A DNA stretch of 42,356 nucleotides from Streptomyces albipurpureus (lineage in GTDB: Bacteria > Actinomycetota > Actinomycetes > Streptomycetales > Streptomycetaceae), in contig NZ_JAMQAW010000025.1 in assembly GCF_023701525.1 (NCBI RefSeq), positions 96,468 to 138,823 on the forward strand, read 5' to 3'. Position numbers and translations under genes: made by a program. This document shows, one piece after another, positions 9,481-21,400 of this stretch (the stretch's first letter is position 1; each line of letters opens with the position of its first letter). The notes under the pieces were generated by a model. That model saw nothing but the letters and a program-made list of their open reading frames with translations. It ran no database searches and was not told the origin of the DNA.

Positions 9481-12400
9481 TACGGGCAGTGCTGCCCGAA
9501 CGGAGCAGCCGGACACCGCACCGCTGCTCGAACTCGCTCCGGGCGAACTGGTGGAGATCCAGGGCGAGCGCCCGTTGGCGGTCGAGGACGTACTGCCGCT
9601 CACACCGCTCCAGGAGGGCTTCTTCTTCCACACCCTGCTCAGCCGCGGTCAGGACGCGGACGCCTATGTCGTCCAGCAGATCATCGAACTGACCGGCCCC
9701 GTGGACCCCCTGGCGCTGCGTCGCGCGGCGCAGGCCCTGCTCGATCGGCACGCTCCGCTGCGGTCGGCCTTCCGGCAACGCCCCGATGGTGCTCCGGTGC
9801 AGATCATCGCCCGCGAGGTAGAGCTGCCCTGGCGCGAGGTCGGGGATTCGGATACTGCCGAGTTGGCGTCGATCGCCGCCGCTGAGCGGGCGCGCCGCTT
9901 CGACCTGGCCCATCCGCCGCTGCTGCGCTGCGCGTTTGTCCGGCTCGCCGACGGTGAGAGCCGACTCGTGCTGACGTTCCACCACATCGTCGCGGACGGT
10001 TGGTCGCTTCCGGTGATCCACCGTGAGCTTCTCGCGCTCTACGGCCCAGGCCCCGCGGCCCTACCGCCCGTCACCCCCTACCGCGCCCATCTGCGGCGGC
10101 TCGCCGAACTCGATCACCAGGGGTCCAGGGAGGCCTGGCGCACCGCGCTCGCCGATCTGGCGGAGCCGACCAGACTGGTCACCACCCCTGCCGAGACGAC
10201 CCCGCTACGACCGGAGCAGATCCGGTTGGAACTCTCCGAGCGGACCACCGCACGGCTCGTGGACCGGGCCCGTGACCATGGTGTCACCTTGGGCACTGTG
10301 GTCCAGACTGCCTGGGGACTGCTGCTCGGACGGCTGACCGGTCGCCAGGACGTGGTGTTCGGGACCACGGTGTCAGGGCGCAACAGCGCGGTGGACGGCG
10401 TTGAATCCATGGTGGGGCTGTTCATCAACACCGTACCGACCCGCTTCCGCTGGGGCCCTGGTGAGGCGCTCACCACTGTGCTCACCCGGCTCCAGGACGA
10501 GCAGGCCGCCCTCCTGGACCATCAGCAGCTCGGGCTGGCGGAGATCCAGCGGCTCACCGCACACGCCGGCAGCGGTGAGCTCTTCGACACCCTGTTGGTG
10601 TTCGAGAACTACCCTTCGGACGTCGATCTCCGGGACCCCTCGGGCACCGTGCGAATGACCGGCCATGAGTTCCATGACGCCGTTCACTATCCGCTCGCGC
10701 TGATCGTCAAGCCCGGCAAGCAGTTGGACCTCCGGCTCAAGTACCATGCCAACAGGCTCGATTCGCCGAGTGTGCGGGCCATCGCCGATCGGTTGTCCCG
10801 CGTCCTTCAGGCACTCGCCGACGCCCCGGAGCGACCGGCCGCAGCACTTGAGCTGCTCTCGTCCGCCGAGTTGGCCACGGCCCACAACGACGGTGAGCGA
10901 CACGATGTTCCCCTCACCACCTTGGCAGCCGCTTTCGCGGCACAGGTCGCCCGCTCCCCGCAGGCGACGGCCGTGGTGTTCGACGGGGAGCCCCTGACCT
11001 ATGCGGAACTGGACGCCCGGGCCGAGGTCCTGGCGGGTGTGCTGTGTGCCCAGGGCGCCGGGCCTGGACGCCTGGTGGCGGTCGCCGTGGAACGGTCGGC
11101 GGACCTCATGGTCGCCCTGGTGGGGGTGGTGAAGTCCGGTGCGGCCTATCTACCCGTCGAGCTGGACTACCCGGCCGACCGGGTGGTCCATATGCTCACC
11201 GACTCCGGGGCGATGACCGTCGTCACCACCAGCGCGTCAGCGGCCCGTCTGCCCCGTGGGAGCGGCCTGACTCCGCTGCTGATCGACACGCTCGACCAGG
11301 ACTCCCCCGCCCTGCCCCTGGGCCCGCCCGCCCATCCGGACGATCCCGCCTACCTGATCTACACCTCCGGCTCGACGGGCCGCCCCAAGGGCGTGCTGGT
11401 CAGCCATGGCGCGGTCGTCAACCGGCTGGCGTGGATGCAGGACGAGTACCGCATCGGCCCCGGCGACCGCGTTCTGCAGAAGACCCCAGCGAGCTTCGAT
11501 GTCTCCGTGTGGGAGTTCTTCTGGCCGCTGCTGGAAGGGGCGGCGGTGGTGTTGGCCAAGCCGGACGGCCATCGGGACCCGGCCTATCTGGCCTCCCTGG
11601 TCCGGGGGCAGCACATCACCGCGATGCACTTCGTGCCCTCGATGCTGGAGGCGTTCCTCCTCGTCGACGAGGTCACCGACGATCCGTCCTGGGCGGCGAC
11701 ACTGCGCCATGTCTTCAGCAGCGGCGAGGCGCTGCCCGGTACGGCGGCACACCGCTGGCACACCCTGACGGGCGTACCCCTGCACAATCTGTATGGACCG
11801 ACCGAAGCCGCGGTCGATGTGACCCACCACCGCTTCGATCCACTGCTGGATGGCGACAGCGGCACGGTTCCCATCGGCAGGCCGGTGTGGAACACCGGCC
11901 TGCGGGTGTTGGACTCCTGTCTACGACCGGTGCCGGACGGAGTACCCGGGGAGCTCTATCTCACCGGTGTGCAGTTGGCGCTCGGCTACCATGACCGCCC
12001 CTCGCTCACCGCGGAGCGGTTCACCGCCGACCCCTACGGTCCGCCCGGAGCCCGGATGTATCGCACCGGCGACCTGGTGCGGCGGCGCCCCGATCTGGAG
12101 ATCGAGTACCTCGGCCGCACCGACCGCCAAGTCAAGCTGCGCGGAAACCGGGTGGAACTGGGAGAGATCGAGTCCGCGCTCGTACGCCAGGAGGGGGTGG
12201 CCCAGGCCGCGGTCACCGTTCGTGAGGGGTCTCTGGTGGCCTATGTGGTGGCGCCGGAGAGCCTGGACACCGGTGCGCTCCGGGCCCTGCTCACCGAGGC
12301 GCTGCCCACGCCCATGGTGCCGGACTCCTATGTGCGGTTGGACGCGCTGCCGCTCACCCCGAGCGGAAAGCTGGACCGGGGCGCGCTCCCCGCACCCGAG

Positions 12401-15400
12401 GCGGTACGGGCCGCTGCTCGGGCGCCGCGCGATGCCCGCGAGCAGGTGCTGACGGAGATCTTCGCCGAGGTACTGAAGGTGGCCGGCGTCTCCATCGACG
12501 ATGACTTCTTCCTGCTCGGCGGCGACAGCATCACGTCGATCAGCGTCTGCAGCCGTGCCCGTCGGGCGGGGCTCGCCATCGATCCGCGTACGGTGTTCGA
12601 GCACCGCACTCCGGCCGCGCTCGCGGCTGCCGCGTCGACGGTCACCGACCCCGCGACCCGGGCCGATTCCGTCTTCGTCCTCAGCGATGAGGAGCGGGCG
12701 GGGGTCGAGCGGCTGGCACCGGGCCGGATCGAGGACGTCTGGCCGCTGGCACCCCTCCAGGAAGGGCTGTTCTTCCACGCCGCCTACGACGACGGCGTGC
12801 TGGATGTGTACACCGTCCATGAGTCCTTTGACCTGGCCGAGCGGGTGGACGCGGACCGGCTGCGGACCGCCGTACGAGCGCTCCTCGCCCGCCACCCCGG
12901 GCTGCGGGCCGGCTTCACCAGCGAAGGGCTGCGTCAACCGGTCCAGTTCATCGTCCGTGACCCCGAGATCCCGCTGGAAGAGGTGGACCTGTCGGCCCTC
13001 CCCCGCTCGGAGCAGGAGGTCCGGCTGCACGAGTTGATGGCCGCGGAGCGGGTGCGCCGCTTTGATCTGAGCCGACCGCTGCTGTTTCGCATGCTGCTGG
13101 TCCGGCTGGGTGCGGAACGCGGCGACCGACTGGTGATCGGCCGCCATCTCATCCTCTGGGACGGCTGGTCGGCATGGCTCTTCCTCGACCAGCTCTTCGC
13201 CCTGTACGAGAGCGGGGGCGACGCCGCTGCGCTGGCTCGGCCCGGTTCCTACCGGGACTATCTGACCTGGCTGGACGGTCAGGACTCCGATGCGTCCACG
13301 GCTGCCTGGCGGGGCGCGCTGGCCGGTCTGGACGAGCCGACGCTGCTGGTGCCCGCGGCGGGTGACCGCTCTCTGGAACCCGTGGTGCCCGAGCAACTCG
13401 ACGCCGTGCTCTCCCCAGCGGGGAGTGAGCGGTTGCGGGTGACCGCACGACAGCACGGGCTCACCGCGAACACACTGCTCACCGCGGCCTGGGGACTGAC
13501 CCTGGCGAGCGCCACCGGCCGGGATGACGTGGTGTTCGGTACGACGGTCGCCGGCCGGCCCAGCGAGGTCCCGGACGTCGAGAACGTCATCGGGATGTTC
13601 CTCAACACCGTGCCGGCCCGGATCGCCTTCGATCCCCGCGAGCCGGTGTTGACCCTGCTGCGCCGGGTCCAGGCGGAGCGTCTGGTGTTGATGGCCCACG
13701 AGTATGTCGGGCTCGGTGTGCTGCAGGCGGAGAGTGGGCATCGGCGGCTGTTCGACACCTTGTTCGTACTCCGTAACGCCGATACGGAGGAGCGCCTCGC
13801 CGGGTTGGCACAGCAGCACGGCGCGCGGGCCGTGGCGAACGTGGACGCGACCCACTACCCGGTGAACCTGATCGTGACGCCGGGAGAACGGGTGCGGGTG
13901 ACGCTCGCCCACCGTCCGGATGTGATCAGCGCGGAGTTCGCCGAGGGGTTGCTCAACCGCTTCACGCTGCTGCTTGAGCGGCTGACGGCCGCCCCTTCGG
14001 CACCCGTTGGCTCGCTCGACCCGCTGCTGCCGGGGGAACGCGTCCGGCTGGCGCTGGAGGACGCGGCGAGCCGGGTATCCGTGCCGAAGGAGACCGTCGC
14101 CGATATGCTGGCCGCCCAGGCGGCTCGTACCCCGGACGCCACGGCGCTGGTCTTCGGCGCGCGGACGTTGACGTACGCCGAGTTGGACGCCCGGTGCAAT
14201 CGCATGGCCCGGCTGCTGCGCTCGCGTGGAGCGGCGCCTGAGACGGTCATCGCGTTGGGGCTGCCGCGCTCGCTCGACATGGTCGTGGCGCTGTTCGCGG
14301 TGCTGCGTACGGGGGCCGCCTATCTTCCCCTGGAGCTGGACCATCCGGCGGACCGGCTCTCGCTGATGCTCCAGGACGCCCGCCCGCTGCTGTTGCTGTC
14401 GACCGCGGCGGTCTCCCGCACGTTGGAGGCGGACCTACCGCGGTTGCTCCTGGACGATTCCGTGGTCGCGGCGGAGTTGGCGGAGTTCTCCGATCAGCCG
14501 GCTCCGGTGGAGTTCAGCCTCGACCACCCCGCGTACGTCATCTACACCTCGGGCTCGACGGGTCTTCCCAAGGGTGTGGTGACGCCGTACCGCGGTCTGA
14601 CGAACATGCAGCTCAACCACCAGTCGGAGATCTTCGCGCCGGCGATTCGCTCGGCCGGTGGGCGTCGACTGCGGATCGCCCACACGGTGTCCTTCGCCTT
14701 CGACATGTCGTGGGAGGAGTTGCTGTGGCTGGTGGAGGGCCATGAGGTCCATATCTGCGATGAGGAGTTGCGTCGGGACGCGCTGGCGCTGGTCGCCTAC
14801 TGCGAGACGCACCGGGTCGACGTCGTCAATGTGACCCCGACCTACGCCCATCTGCTGATCGAGGAGGGGCTGCTGGAGGGGCACCGTCCGCCGTTGGTCC
14901 TGCTCGGTGGGGAGGCGGTGACCGAGGCGGTCTGGAACCGGCTGCGCGATACCGAGGGAACGTACGGCTACAACCTGTACGGACCGACCGAGTACACCAT
15001 CAACACCCTCGGCGGTGGTACGGAGGACAGCGCGACCCCGACCGTGGGCCGTCCGATCCGGGCCACCCGGGCACATGTCCTGGATGGATGGTTGCGACCG
15101 GTCCCGGAGGGTGTCGCCGGCGAGTTGTACATCGCGGGAGCCGGGCTGGCCCGTGGCTATCTCCGCCGGCCCGGGCTCACCGGCGAGCGGTTCGTGGCCG
15201 ACCCGTTCGGGGAGCCCGGTGAGCGGATGTACCGCACCGGCGACCTGGTACGGCGCCGTCCGGACGGCAATCTCGACTTCCTGGGGCGCACCGACGACCA
15301 GGTGAAGATCCGTGGTCACAGGGTGGAGCTCGGGGAGATCGAGACGGCCCTCGCCGGGCATCCCTCGGTCGCCCAGGCCGCCGTCATCGCCCGCGACGAC

Positions 15401-18400
15401 GATGCAGCGCCGGGCACCCAACGGCTGGTCGGCTATGTCGTGCCGGCGGAACCCGGCGACGCGGAACGGGAGGAAGCCGAGCAGGAGCAGATCGGTGAAT
15501 GGCGGGAGATCTACTCCGCCGAGTACAGCGAGATCGGTACGGCCGTCTTCACCGAGGACTTCGCGGGTTGGGACAGCTCCTACGACGGGATGCCCATCCC
15601 GGTGGAGCACATGCGCGAGTGGCGGGCGGCGACGGTCGAGCGGATCCGTGAGTTGCGGCCCCAGCGCGTCCTTGAGGTCGGAGTGGGGTCCGGGCTGCTG
15701 CTCTCCCAGCTGGCCCCGGACTCCGAGGCCTACTGGGCAACCGATTTCGCCGCACCGGTGATTCGCAAGCTCGGTGAGGATCTGCGACGGGACCCGGAGC
15801 TGGCGGCGAAGATCGAGCTGCGCTGCCAGCCGGCCGATGTGACCGATGGCCTGCCGAAGAACTTCTTCGACACCATCGTCATCAACTCGGTGATCCAGTA
15901 CTTCCCGAGCCTGGACCATCTCGGTGGAGTGATCGACGGGCTGATGGAGCTGCTCACCGACGAGGGTGCGCTCTTCGTCGGAGACATCCGCAATCTCCGC
16001 ACGGCCCGTGCCTTCCAGAGCGGTATCCAGCTGACCCGGGCGGCTGCGTCCACGTCCGCGGGAGCAGTCGAGGTCACTGACGCGTCCGCGGTCCGTCGCG
16101 CGGTGGATCGGGGCATCGCCCTGGAGAAGGAACTGCTGGTCGACCCGGACTGGTTCACCACTCTGGGATACGGGGTCGATCTTCGGACCAAGGTCGCTCA
16201 TCATCACAACGAGCTGTCCCGGCACCGCTATGACACGGTCCTCTACCGGTCGGGCGCGGCAGCCCGAGGCGTCGACGACGCCCCGGAGGTCCGCTGGACA
16301 TCCGCCACCGCACTCCAGGCGCTGCTGACCGGGCAACGACCCCCGTCGGTGCGGATCACCAAGGTGCCCGACGCACGGCTGGCGGGGGAACTGAGCGCGG
16401 TCGCGGCCCTGGCCCAGGGACGGCTTCCGGACACCGAAGCGGGTGGTACGGACCCCCAGGAACTGCGTGGACTCGGCGCCGCGCTGGGCTATCGGGTGCT
16501 CACCACCTGGTCCGCCACCACCGGATACTTCGATGCCGTCCTCCTCACCGAATCGGACGGACCGCGACTGTCGGCCGGCCTGTTCCGCCCCGCGCACACC
16601 GGGTCGGCGTGGGCCAACGCCCCGGCGCTCGCCCGCGGCGCCGGGTCGCTGGTACGACGGCTACGGGACGAACTGGGCCAGCGACTCCCCTCCTACATGG
16701 TCCCCGCCGCTTTCGTGGTGCTGCCGGGGTTGCCGATGAACGACAACGGCAAGCTCGATGTCCGGGCGCTACCCGAGCCCGAGCCGGCCATGGCACTCTC
16801 GGCAGGCCGTGGACCGCGCACCCCGCAGGAGGATGTGCTCTGCCGCCTCTTCGCTGAGGTGCTGGGGCTGCCGGGCATCAGCGCGGAGGACAACTTCTTC
16901 GATCTGGGCGGGCATTCGCTGCTGGCGACTCGCCTGATCAGCCGGGCCCGTACCGAACTGGGCACCGAGTTGGCCATTCGCGACCTGTTTGAGGCACCCA
17001 CCCCTGAGCTACTGGCCCAACGCGCCGACTCCTCCCGTCCCGCGCGCCCCGCTCTGACGGCCGCGGTGTCAAGGCCGGATCGCATTCCGTTGTCAGCCGC
17101 CCAGCGCAGGCTCTGGCTGGTGGAGCAGATCACCGGCGGCGGAGTCGCGTACAACTTCCCGCTGGTGTTCCGGCTGCGGGGTGAGTTGGACCTGGACGCG
17201 TTGCGGGCGGCGCTGGGCGATGTGGTGGGCCGCCATGAGACCCTGCGGACCCGGTTCGTGGAACACCGGGGCGAGCCCTACCAGTGGATCGTCACCACGG
17301 CGGAAGCGGATCCGGAGTTCACGGTGAGCACCTGCACCGAGGACGAGCTCGCGTCGCGCGTCGAGGCGGCACAGCAGCGTCCCTTCGATCTCGCCGTGGA
17401 ACTGCCGGTGCGCATCGAGGTGATGGCCTTGGCCCCGGCCGACCAGGTGGTGGCCCTGGTGCTGCATCACATCACCACCGACGAATGGTCGGACCGTCCG
17501 TTCCTGGCGGATCTCAACACGGCGTACGCGGCGCGTACGGCGGGTCGGGCTCCTCGGTGGGAGCCGCTACCGGTGCAGTACGCGGACTACACCCTCTGGC
17601 AGGAGGAGCTGCTCGCGAGCGTGGGCGAGGAGCAGTTGGCGCACTGGACGGGGGCGCTGCGGGAGCTGCCCGGGGAGCTGACGCTGCCGTTGGACCGTCC
17701 TCGGACGACGGAGGGAAGCGGCCGGAGCGAAACGGTTCGGGTAGAGGTTCCCCCGTCCGTCGGCGGGGCGTTGAGGGAGCTGGCCGCGGCGCACGGGGTC
17801 AGCATGTTCATGCTCTTCCAGGCCGCGACAGCCGCGCTCCTGCATCGGTTGGGCGCGGGTGACGATATTCCGCTGGGGGCGCCCATCGCGGGTCGCACGG
17901 ACGCCGCCAAGGACGATCTGGTCGGATTCTTCGTCAACACACTGGTGTTGCGGACGGATCTGTCGGGGGACCCCACTTTCACCGAACTACTCGGTCGGGT
18001 GCGGGAGTTCGCCCTCGCCGCGTTCGAGCATCAGGACATGCCCTTCGACCGCGTGGTGGAGGCGGTCAATCCGGTACGGGTCGCCGGCCGAAACCCCCTG
18101 TTCCAGGTGATGCTGGGCTACCATCTGCGGCCCGACGGCGATCCCGAGGTGCTCGGTCTTCCGACCGAGTGGTGGGAGATGGAGACTGGTTGGGCGAAGT
18201 TCGATCTGGACTTCACCTTCGTTGACCACGGCGCGGACGGTTCGCTGGTGCTGCTCCTTGAGTACGCGGCCGACCTCTGCGATCGGGGGACCGCGCTGGG
18301 ACTCAGTGAGCGCATGGTGTCGCTGCTTGGGCAGCTCGCCGTGGACCCCGACCAGCGGGTGGCACGGCTTGGTGTGCTCACCGATGGCGAGGTGGCGGCC

Positions 18401-21400
18401 GAGGCGGTCTGGAACGCCACGGACCGGCCGGTGGAGACCCGTTCGGTGCCACGGTTGTTCGCCGAGGTGGCGGGGGCCCATCCGGAGCGAACGGCCCTGG
18501 TCACCGGTGGGGTCCGGTTGACGTTCGGCGAGCTGTCGACCCGGGTCGACACCATCGCCCGGGCGTTGATGGCGTACGGTGTCCGGCCGGGTGACGTGGT
18601 CGCCCTGGCGCTTCCCCGGCGGGAGATGGTGCCCGCGATTCTGGGGGTACTGGCCACGGGGGCCGCCTATCTGCCGCTCGACGCCGAGTATCCGCCGCAT
18701 CGGCTGGAGACCATGGTGCGGGACGCGTCGCCTCGATGCCTGCTGACGGTGGCCGAACTGACGGCGAAACTGCCGCGGACGGAGCATGAGGTCATTCTGC
18801 TGGACGATCTGGCGCCGGCTTCACCACCGATCGCGCTGCCCGTACCGGACGCCGACAGCGCCGCGTACCTCATCTTCACCTCCGGCTCCACGGGCCGGCC
18901 CAAGGGGGTGATCGGCACCCATCGGGGGTTGAGCAATCTCTTCGCCTCCCATCGGACGGATCTGATGGCTCCCGCGGAGCGGGCCGCGGACGGGGAGGCG
19001 CTGCGCGCGGTCCACGCGGCCTCCTTCAGCTTCGACGGTTCCTGGGAGCCGTTGTTGTGGCTGCTGGCCGGACATGAACTGCATGTACTCGACGAGCTCA
19101 CCATGACCGATCCGGCGGCGCTGCTGGCCTATCTGCGCGATGAGCGGATCGGATTCCTCGATGTCACTCCCACCTATCTGGGCGAACTGACCCACCACGG
19201 GTTCCTGGCCCCCGGCGGGTACACACCACGGGTGATCGCGGTGGGCGGCGAGGCGACTCCCGCGGCACTGTGGGAGCGGCTCTGCGCGCTGCCCGGTGTG
19301 CAGGCGCACGATCTCTACGGTCCGACGGAGTGTGCCGTCGACGCGTACGGCTGGCACGGGGGTGCGGGCGAGCGTTGGGCGGCGCCCATCGCCAACACCC
19401 GGGCGTATGTTCTCGACGCTGAACTGCGGCAGCTCCCGGTGGGAGTGGCGGGAGAGCTCTATCTCCGGGGGGAGGGGCTGGCGCGTGGCTATCTGAACCG
19501 GCCGGGGCTCACCGCCGAGCGTTTCACCGCCGACCCGTTCGGCACTTCGGGTCAGCGGATGTACCGCACCGGGGATCTGGCTCGGCGCCGGCGCGATGGG
19601 AGCCTGGAGTTCCTCGGCCGGGCCGATGGACAGGTGAAGCTCCGCGGGTTCCGGATCGAGTTGGGTGAGATCGAGTCCGTCCTCACCGCGCACCCCGCGG
19701 TGTCCTCGGCCGCGGTGGTCGTACGGGAGGACTCCCCAGGGGCGCCCAGGCTGGTGGCGTACACCGTCGCCGTACCAGGGCGTGCTCCCGCCGCGGCTGA
19801 GCTGCGGGCCCAGGTGGCGGGGGCGCTGCCGGCGCATATGGTTCCGAGCGCGTTCGTGGCTGTGCCGTCGCTGCCGCGGACCATCAGCGGCAAGCTCGAT
19901 CAGGCGGCGCTGCCGGCGCCGGACCTGTCCACGGCCGTATCGTCGCGATCGTCGCGCCGGGCGCGTTCACCGCGCGAGGAAGTGCTGTGCGAGGAGTTCG
20001 CCGCGGTCCTCGGAGTGCCTCGGGTCGGTGTCGACGATGACTTCTTCGCACTCGGAGGGCATTCGCTGCTGGCGATGCGGTTGGTCAGCAGGGTGCGTTC
20101 GGCTCTCGGTGTGGAGGTGTCGCTGCGGGAGGTGTTCGACTCACCCACGGTTGCCCAGCTGGCGCAGCGGCTCGGCGGCGCCGTCGCGGGGGCGAGGCCC
20201 GTCCTGACGTCCCGGTCGAGGCCACAACGGCTGCCGCTGTCCTCCGCACAGCGCAGGCTGTGGGTGCTCTACCAGGTGGAGGGCCCCAGCGACACCTACA
20301 ACATCCCCTCGGCCTGGCGGCTGTCCGGTGCGCTGGACCTCGATGCGTTGCGGGCTGCCGTAGCGGACCTCGTCGAGCGTCATGAGACGCTGCGGACGGT
20401 CTTCCCGGAGGAGAACGGCACCGCGTACCAACTCGTCCTCGATCCGGAGCGGGCACGGATTCCGGTGGAGGTGGTGCGGGCCAGGGAGGAGGCGCTGCCC
20501 GGACTGCTGGCCGATGCGGCCGCGTACGGTTTCGCCCTGGACCGGGAACCACCGCTGCGGATCGAGGTGTTCCAACTCGCCGACGGTGAGCATGTGGTGT
20601 TGCTGCTGCTGCATCACATCGCGGGTGATGAGTGGTCGGATCTGCCGCTCCAGCGCGATCTTTCGATCGCCTACGCGGCTCGGTCGGCCGGGCACGCCCC
20701 CCGGTGGGCACCGCTGCCGGTGAGCTACGCCGACTACACCCTGTGGCACCGGGAGGTGCTGGGCGATGAGGCGGATCCCACCAGCCTGATCGCACGCCAG
20801 GTGGGCTACTGGCAAGACGCCCTGGCCGGTCTCCCCGAGGAGTTGGTCCTGCCCACCGACCGGCCGCGTCCGCTGGAGTCGAGCTATCGCGGTGGCACCG
20901 CGGAGTTGGCTCTCGACGCGGAGTTGACACATGGGCTGCGGGCACTGGCCCGGGACTGCGGGGTCAGTATGTTCATGGTGGTCCAAGCCGCCGTGGCAAC
21001 CCTCCTCAACCGGCTCGGTGCGGGCGATGACATCCCCCTCGGCTCGCCGATCTCCGGCCGCAGCGACGAGGCGCTGGAAGATCTGGTCGGCTTCTTCCTC
21101 AATACGCTGGTGCTGCGGACCGACACCTCGGGCGATCCCACCTTCGCGGAGTTGCTGGCCCGGGTGAGGGAAGCGGATCTCGCGGCCTTCGACCATCAGG
21201 ACGTGCCGTTCGAGCGGCTGGTGGAGGTGCTCAATCCGGCGCGCTCGCTGGCCCGTCATCCTCTCTTCCAGGTGATGGTCGTCTATCTGGCCGCGGACGG
21301 CGACGACGTCGGGCTGCCAGGTCTGCGTTCCGAGCGGGTGGAGGTGGGTCTGGAGTCGGCGAAGTTCGATCTCTCCTTCGACTTCATGGAGCGATCGGAC

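Noticed and set aside
9595..9680. Dual epimerisation/condensation domain at C2
   Set aside because: The diagnostic second motif HHxxxxGD is not intact (FHTLLSRGQD), so the dual assignment is not supported, although the overall style is close.
11921..16597. Several long minus-strand frames (up to 807 codons) inside the NRPS gene
   Set aside because: They are complements of A, C and T domains with no family motif or ribosome site.
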